Shown here: piece after piece, positions 6,756 to 11,255 of the stretch
Position numbering within the stretch: position 1 is the stretch's first letter
Layout of the letters: the number at the start of each line of letters is the position of its first letter
Source: Bacillota bacterium
Lineage (GTDB): Bacteria > Bacillota_C > Negativicutes > CTSoil-072
Length of the DNA: 11,255 nucleotides
Direction: 5' to 3'
Assembly: GCA_017861495.1 (NCBI GenBank)
Contig: JAGFXW010000054.1
Coordinates: 1 to 11,255, forward strand
Translations under genes and position numbers: made by a program
The notes under the pieces: generated by a model
Databases searched by the model: none
Told to the model about the DNA's origin: nothing
What the model saw: the letters and a program-made list of their open reading frames with translations, nothing else

Positions 6756-9353
6756 ATGGTTACTCATCCGCAAGCGGACAGAACACAATTTTCTGATCAA
6801 CTCATACAAAATGCCCGCGCAGATATCGACGAAGTTCTGATTGCGCTGCAATCTACTTCAGACGGTCTTAGTACCGCGGAAGCAGAGGCACGCATGAAAC
6901 AGTATGGGCCGAACGAAATTGCGCGAGAACAGCGCAAGTCCGCTCTCGTGCGTTTATTGGAGAATATCAAGAATCCACTGGTTATCCTGTTAACTTTGCT
7001 GGGAGTAGTTTCCTTTGCGACCGGCGATATGCGGGCGACCGTGGTGATTATGGTGATGGTCTTGCTGGGTGTGGTGCTGCGTTTCTATCAGGAAATGCGC
7101 GCCGACAACGCTGCCGAAAAACTTAAGGCCATGGTCAGCACCAAGGCCACGGTAGTAAGGGATGGCAAGGATACAGAAGTTCCGATCCATGATCTTGTGC
7201 CGGGCGATTTCATCCGGTTGGCTGCCGGGGACATGGTGCCGGGCGATGTACGGGTGCTTTCTGCTAAGGATTTGTTTCTCAATCAATCAACTCTCACGGG
7301 AGAAGCGCTGCCGGTAGAAAAGACTGCCGTCACCTCCCCCACAGAAATTGAGAATCCGCTCGACCTGCCCAATATCTGTTTTCTTGGCTCCAATGTGGAG
7401 AGCGGCTCTGCGACAGCCGTAGTGATTCATACCGGCGCCAAGACTTACTTTGGGTCATTGGCTGCCAGCATTGTTGGGGAGCGAGAATTGACCAGCTTTG
7501 ACACGGGGATTAACAAATTTACCTGGCTGATGATCCGTTTCATTGGCGTGATGGTTCCCGCCGTGTTCTTGATCAATGGTCTAAGCAGGCATAATTGGGT
7601 GGAGGCTTTCTTGTTTGCCGTGGCCGTGGCCGTTGGATTGACCCCCGAGATGCTGCCGATGATCGTGACAGTCAATCTGTCCAAAGGCGCCCTCGCAATG
7701 GCAGGGAAGAAGGTTATCGTTAAGCGTTTGAACTCCATCCAAAATATCGGAGCCATGGATGTGCTGTGTACTGACAAGACCGGTACCATCACCGAAGGCC
7801 GGATTGTACTGGAAAAGCACATGGATGTGAATGGCGTGGAGAGCGAACGGGTTCTGCAGTACGGATACATGAATAGCTACTACCACACCGGGCTGAAAAA
7901 TTTGATGGACGAAGCTATTCTTGACTATGGACACCTAGAGGAGGATCTCAAGGTCAAAACGGATTATCGCAAGATTGACGAAATACCGTTTGACTTTAAG
8001 CGCCGCCGCATGTCGGTGATCCTCGAGGACAAACAAAACCAGCACATCCTCATTTGCAAAGGCGCGGTGGAAGAAATTACAAGTCTTTCGCCTTCCGTTG
8101 AAATTGAGGGCAAGGCAGTGGCGATCAAGCCTGGTGACGCGGCAAAGCGCAAGCAGCTCGTGCAGGAATTGAACTCGAACGGGTTCCGCGTTGTGGCCAT
8201 TGCATACAAGGTCATGCCTGCCGGTGATAGCGACAAACCCCACTACGCAGTGAGTGACGAGTCGGAACTGACACTGCTGGGCTACCTGGCTTTTCTTGAT
8301 CCGCCCAAGGAGAGTGCGATGGAAGCACTGAAACGTCTCCATGATCTAAAAGTTGATGTCAAAATTCTTACCGGTGACAATGAAATTGTCACCACATACA
8401 TCTGCGGTAAAGTGGGTATGCCGGTTGAACATATCTTGCTTGGCTCACAAATCGAGGCAATGAATGAAACGGAACTGGCCGAAGCCGTGAGCGCGACCAG
8501 TATCTTTGCCAAGCTGGCTCCAATTCAAAAGGAACGTATCGTACACACACTGCAGAAAAATGGCAGTGTGGTAGGGTTTATGGGCGACGGAATTAATGAC
8601 GCTCCTGCCTTGAAGGCTGCTGACGTTGGTATTTCTGTAAACAGTGCCGTGGACATCGCCAAAGAGTCGTCAGATATCATATTGATGGAAAATGATCTTC
8701 TGGTACTCGAACAGGGGGTGCGGGAAGGCCGAAAAGTATTCGGCAATATCATCAAGTACATCAAAATGGCGGCCAGCTCCAACTTCGGGAATATGTTTAG
8801 TGTAGTAGGCGCCAGTGCGTTTTTACCTTTCTTGCCGATGCTGCCGGTTCAAGTGCTCATCAACAATCTGCTGTATGACTTCTCACAGACTCCGATCCCC
8901 ACCGACGAAGTAGATGTCGAATGGCTGGTCAAGCCCCGCAAGTGGGAAATTGGCAACCTCCAGCGCTTCATCCTCTTCATTGGTCCGATCAGTTCCATCT
9001 TTGACTATGCCACTTTTTTTATCATGATTTATGTATTCGATTGCTGGGGTAATCCAGCTCTGTTCCACACCGGCTGGTTTGTGGAGTCGCTTTTTACCCA
9101 GAAGCTTATCATCCATGTCATCCGTACCACTAAAATCCCATTCATTCAAAGTAGGGCCAGCCGGCCCATGATCATCGGATCATTAGTCGTTGTCACATTG
9201 GGTGCATGGCTAACGGTTTCACCTTTGGGCGCCTTGCTCGGTTTTGTCAAACTTCCGGCACTATTTTGGCTGTTGCTGGCGATCATGTTGGTTTGTTATG
9301 TTATTCTGACCCAGATCGTGAAAACATGGTTCATTGCAAAGTATCCGGAATAA
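6756..9353 (+). CDS. mgtA: Magnesium-translocating P-type ATPase (P3B, MgtA/MgtB type)
   Basis: 865 residues from the ATG at 6756, which is preceded by GGAAGGTGG; an in-frame GTG at 6720 would add 12 residues without a ribosome site. MgtA enzymes import Mg2+ across the inner membrane using ATP. Seen in order: an N-terminal cation-ATPase segment (GLSTAEAEARMKQYGPNEI), a first pair of membrane helices (about 68-107), the actuator motif LTGEALPVEK (TGE at 181-183), a second helix pair ending in the PEMLPMIV region, the phosphorylation motif CTDKTGTIT (Asp340), an ATP-binding domain with FKRRRMSV and CKGAVEE, the hinge motif GDGINDAP (from 610), and a C-terminal helix bundle with NNLLYDFSQTPIP, the strongest marker of the Mg2+ subgroup. 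Length and motifs are complete. No M-box leader fits in the ~60 bases between the preceding terminator and the start. Probably co-transcribed with the next small gene. Confidence 0.95.
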   Translation: MVTHPQADRTQFSDQLIQNARADIDEVLIALQSTSDGLSTAEAEARMKQYGPNEIAREQRKSALVRLLENIKNPLVILLTLLGVVSFATGDMRATVVIMVMVLLGVVLRFYQEMRADNAAEKLKAMVSTKATVVRDGKDTEVPIHDLVPGDFIRLAAGDMVPGDVRVLSAKDLFLNQSTLTGEALPVEKTAVTSPTEIENPLDLPNICFLGSNVESGSATAVVIHTGAKTYFGSLAASIVGERELTSFDTGINKFTWLMIRFIGVMVPAVFLINGLSRHNWVEAFLFAVAVAVGLTPEMLPMIVTVNLSKGALAMAGKKVIVKRLNSIQNIGAMDVLCTDKTGTITEGRIVLEKHMDVNGVESERVLQYGYMNSYYHTGLKNLMDEAILDYGHLEEDLKVKTDYRKIDEIPFDFKRRRMSVILEDKQNQHILICKGAVEEITSLSPSVEIEGKAVAIKPGDAAKRKQLVQELNSNGFRVVAIAYKVMPAGDSDKPHYAVSDESELTLLGYLAFLDPPKESAMEALKRLHDLKVDVKILTGDNEIVTTYICGKVGMPVEHILLGSQIEAMNETELAEAVSATSIFAKLAPIQKERIVHTLQKNGSVVGFMGDGINDAPALKAADVGISVNSAVDIAKESSDIILMENDLLVLEQGVREGRKVFGNIIKYIKMAASSNFGNMFSVVGASAFLPFLPMLPVQVLINNLLYDFSQTPIPTDEVDVEWLVKPRKWEIGNLQRFILFIGPISSIFDYATFFIMIYVFDCWGNPALFHTGWFVESLFTQKLIIHVIRTTKIPFIQSRASRPMIIGSLVVVTLGAWLTVSPLGALLGFVKLPALFWLLLAIMLVCYVILTQIVKTWFIAKYPE

Positions 9354-9399
9354 TGGCAGCGGGAGGAGGACTCTTATTTATTAAAAGGAGGAAGCGAGT

Positions 9400-9633
9400 A
9401 TGTTTTGGTTTATAATCGTTGGAATTATTGCTGGATGGTTAGCTGGTAAAATTATGAGAGGCAGCGGATTTGGTCTTATCGGTGATCTAGTCGTAGGTGT
9501 AATAGGATCTTATATCGGAACATACCTATATAGCTATTTGGGCTTCAGTACTTACGGAGCAATTGGTGAAATTGTCATGGCAACGATAGGAGCGCTTGTA
9601 TTGCTGGGGATTATACGACTTGTGAGGCGTTAG
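9400..9633 (+). CDS. GlsB/YeaQ/YmgE-family small membrane protein
   Basis: 77 residues with a strong ribosome site AAAAGGAGG (9382-9390) nine bases before the ATG. Three hydrophobic helices with glycine-rich turns are visible: IIVGIIAGWLAGKIMRG, FGLIGDLVVGVIGSYIGTYLYS and IVMATIGALVLLGIIRLVRR. The AGWLAGKIMRGxGFGLIGD pattern defines the transglycosylase-associated (PF04226-type) family, found at 75-90 residues in many bacteria and often stress-induced; the molecular function is not established. It starts 46 bases after mgtA on the same strand. Its codons are more A/T-rich than those of mgtA. No terminator was found after it, so read-through toward the next gene is possible. Confidence 0.92.
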   Translation: MFWFIIVGIIAGWLAGKIMRGSGFGLIGDLVVGVIGSYIGTYLYSYLGFSTYGAIGEIVMATIGALVLLGIIRLVRR

Positions 9634-9786
9634 TTGCCGCAAACTCCACCTGAAGTAAGTCTGCATTCATCTTCGAAAATCAGCAACTACTGGAAATTCG
9701 GGAATGTACAGACTGCACATTGGCTGGTCATCAGGTGAAAAATTGAGAAAACAATCAATGGAGAATAGGATAGGGGGCAATATATT

Positions 9787-11255
9787 GTGAAAAAAACAGT
9801 GAAGAAAGCAATCATTTGTTCACTGATGGTCGGTTTTATGCAAGCTGGTTTAAGCGCAACTCTAATTGAGGCAGCACCAGAAAATAATACTCAGACCAAA
9901 GAAGAACAACAACAGCAGGAGAAGGAGAAACAACGCCAGGAGAAGCAACGTCAGGATCAACAGCGCCAGGAACAGCAACAACAGGAGAAACAACGTCAGG
10001 AGAAACAACGGCAGGAACAACAACAGCAGGAACAGCACCGTCAGGATCAACAGCGCCAGGAACAGCAACAACAGGAGAAACAACGTCAGGATCAACAGCG
10101 CCAGGAACAACAACAGCAGGAGAAACAACGTCAGGATCAACAGCGACAGGAACAGCAACAGCAGGAGAAACAACGTCAGGATCAACAGCGCCAGGAACAG
10201 CAACAGCAGGATCAACAACGTCAGGATCAACAGCGACAGGAACAGCAACAGCAGGAGAAACAACGTCAGGATCAACAGCGCCAGGAACAGCAACAGCAGG
10301 AGAAACAGCGTCAGGATCAACAACGCCAGGAACAGCACCGTCAGGATCAACAACGCCAAGAACAGCAACAACAGGAGAAACAACGTCAAGAACAGCAACG
10401 GCAGGAACAACAACGTCAGGAACAGCAACAGCAGAATCAACACCGTCAGGATCAACAACACCAAGAACAGCAACAACAGGAACAACAGCGCCAGGATCAA
10501 CAGCGCCAGGATCAACAGCGCCAGGAACAGCAACAACAGGAACAGCAACAGAAGGAGAAACAACGTCAGGATCAACAGCGTCAGGAACAGCAACGCCAGG
10601 ATCAACAGCGCCAGGAACAGCAACAACAGGAGAAACAACGTCAAGATCAGCAACATCAGGATCAACAGCGCCAGGAACAGCAACGCCAGGAACAGCAACG
10701 TCAGGATCAACAGCGCCAGGAACAGAAACGATATAATTGGTCACAGAGTGCTTACCGCGACAATAATTGGCAAAGAACAGCTTTCTCCTATAACGAACCG
10801 TCGTATTTTCAGTGGCATGAGTCTAGCTATTCAATGCGCGAACGCTTTGCGTCATCTGACTATTGGATGGAACCAATCCATGACCGTGAGTGGAACGACA
10901 GGTTCCCTGGGTTACATTCCTACAGGTGGCATGATAACGACCGCTATAGCGAAGGGTATTTTTGGTATCGTGGTGTGCGTATACGAGACGCGGCGTTATT
11001 CTATGACAACTGGGATGAACTGGTCGGCATAGGGTTCATGTTTGATAACGTATTTGTGTTTGTTCGGGATGACCAAGCAGTGTATCATCGTAATGACTCG
11101 CTGCTATTGAACATGGCCAGGGATTTTTTTGCAAGGGAAGAACGTCAGCAGTGGCAAGAGAAGAAGAGATATGATTGGTCACAGGATGCTTACCGTGACA
11201 ATAACTGGAACGAAGCAGCTTTCTCCTATAATGACCCGTCGCCGTTTCGATGGCA
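9787..11255 (+). CDS. Secreted protein with glutamine-rich pentapeptide array and repeated Trp/Tyr-rich module (3' partial)
   Basis: The frame is open from a GTG at 9787 to the window end (489 codons, no stop). GGGGG at 9773-9777 lies nine bases upstream. Residues 1-30 form a signal peptide: MKKTVKK, a hydrophobic core AIICSLMVGFMQAG, and a possible cleavage after LSA (24) or EAA (30). Residues 41-313 are almost wholly Gln, Arg, Glu, Asp and Lys, arranged as pentads. Residues 316-461 form a module rich in Trp, Tyr, Asp and Asn with no Cys, containing WSQSAYRDNNW, AFSYNEP and a more hydrophobic core GIGFMFDNVFVFVRDD; a second copy starts at residue 462 and is cut. I do not recognise the family. 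An extracytoplasmic or surface location is likely from the signal peptide; a structural, adhesive or polymer-binding role is only a guess. The frame is chosen by the signal peptide and the conserved repeat, not by length. Confidence 0.82.
   Translation, partial: MKKTVKKAIICSLMVGFMQAGLSATLIEAAPENNTQTKEEQQQQEKEKQRQEKQRQDQQRQEQQQQEKQRQEKQRQEQQQQEQHRQDQQRQEQQQQEKQRQDQQRQEQQQQEKQRQDQQRQEQQQQEKQRQDQQRQEQQQQDQQRQDQQRQEQQQQEKQRQDQQRQEQQQQEKQRQDQQRQEQHRQDQQRQEQQQQEKQRQEQQRQEQQRQEQQQQNQHRQDQQHQEQQQQEQQRQDQQRQDQQRQEQQQQEQQQKEKQRQDQQRQEQQRQDQQRQEQQQQEKQRQDQQHQDQQRQEQQRQEQQRQDQQRQEQKRYNWSQSAYRDNNWQRTAFSYNEPSYFQWHESSYSMRERFASSDYWMEPIHDREWNDRFPGLHSYRWHDNDRYSEGYFWYRGVRIRDAALFYDNWDELVGIGFMFDNVFVFVRDDQAVYHRNDSLLLNMARDFFAREERQQWQEKKRYDWSQDAYRDNNWNEAAFSYNDPSPFRW
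9931..10725 (+). repeat. 53-copy 15-bp repeat encoding Q-[RQH]-Q-[DE]-[QK] pentads
   Basis: Fifty-three consecutive 15-bp units stay in perfect phase over 795 bp. Position 1 is Gln (His in a few units), 2 is Arg, Gln or rarely His, 3 is Gln (one Lys), 4 is Asp or Glu (one Asn), and 5 is Gln or Lys. A 45-bp higher-order unit, QRQDQ-QRQEQ-QQQEK with small changes, runs six times from 10036 to 10305. No unit contains a hydrophobic residue. Confidence 0.95.
10732..11255 (+). repeat. 438-bp (146-residue) module repeat, second copy truncated by the window end
   Basis: The segment starting YNWSQSAYRDNNW at 10732 recurs as YDWSQDAYRDNNW at 11170, followed in both by AFSYN(E/D)PS and an aromatic-Trp. 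Both copies are introduced by a basic Gln/Glu stretch (the long array before the first, REERQQWQEKKR before the second). Only 86 bases of the second copy are visible. Confidence 0.88.

Noticed and set aside
7445..8782. Several reverse-strand frames opposite mgtA
   Set aside because: All lie antisense to a complete, motif-rich P-type ATPase gene and have no independent coding evidence.
9206..9415. 69-codon forward frame across the end of mgtA
   Set aside because: It lies within mgtA in another frame and runs into the real ribosome site of the next gene; it has no recognisable features.
9647..9737. Inverted repeat CACCTGA / TCAGGTG in the gap after the small membrane gene
   Set aside because: Seven bases separated by 77 bases without further pairing or a T-run; plausible by chance.
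9743..9771. TTGAGA-17 bp-TAGGAT promoter-like pair before the secreted protein
   Set aside because: Spacing is good, but transcription would start around 9778, downstream of the ribosome site at 9773-9777, so the message would lack it. Also the -10 is weak.
9931..10725. CRISPR array as an explanation of the regular repeats
   Set aside because: There are no unique spacers; the 15-bp units are contiguous, vary by codon-level changes, and encode a consistent peptide.
9836..10744. Long reverse-strand open frames over the pentad array (V-P-G-A-V-D-P-D type and a Leu-rich one)
   Set aside because: They are mirror images of the 15-bp repeat: a period divisible by three with no stop in the unit leaves every frame open. 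They have no convincing start and end at the array borders.
9866..11032. Forward frame rich in Asn, Arg and Ser over the same array
   Set aside because: It is a frame-shifted shadow of the secreted protein. The frame from 9787 has the ribosome site, a signal peptide and, after the array, a module conserved in two copies.

Overview
The window looks like chromosome from a diderm, Gram-positive-related bacterium, most likely a Negativicutes-type Firmicute (inference). The reasons are strong purine-rich Shine-Dalgarno sequences, some GTG starts, mid-range GC, a GEMM-I riboswitch with an intrinsic terminator, and an AsmA-like envelope protein of the kind expected only where there is an outer membrane. 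A deltaproteobacterial origin is the main alternative.

Left part (1-4428): four same-strand, tightly packed genes form the end of a mannose/exopolysaccharide operon. They are the C-terminal part of a GT4-type glycosyltransferase, a 357-residue protein with a TTDDNARAL signature, a bifunctional mannose-1-phosphate guanylyltransferase/mannose-6-phosphate isomerase (manC), and a phosphomannomutase/phosphoglucomutase (manB). The first three are joined by stop/start overlaps and the fourth starts 17 bases after manC. ManC and ManB together make GDP-mannose from fructose-6-phosphate, and the glycosyltransferase is a plausible consumer of it. A strong hairpin without a T-tract spans the manB stop codon.

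Centre (4429-6755): the 318-base gap after manB holds a complete regulatory unit. It has a sigma70-type promoter with extended -10 (4544-4572), a cyclic-dinucleotide GEMM-I aptamer (4601-4678) and an intrinsic terminator (4680-4732). It controls an AsmA-like membrane-anchored protein that carries an internal 76-residue tandem duplication. The aptamer has A rather than G at the position equivalent to Vc2 G20, the change associated with cyclic AMP-GMP recognition in the GEMM-Ib subclass. A short terminator (6675-6696) closes this unit.

Right part (6756-11255): a complete MgtA-type P3B Mg2+ ATPase is followed 46 bases later by a small GlsB/YeaQ/YmgE-family membrane protein. Next comes a secreted protein, cut by the window end, which has a signal peptide, 53 perfectly phased glutamine-rich pentapeptides, and then a Trp/Tyr-rich module that begins to repeat after 146 residues. 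I do not recognise this last protein; it and the A20 riboswitch are the two most interesting items here. Its 15-bp periodic DNA opens long false reading frames on both strands.
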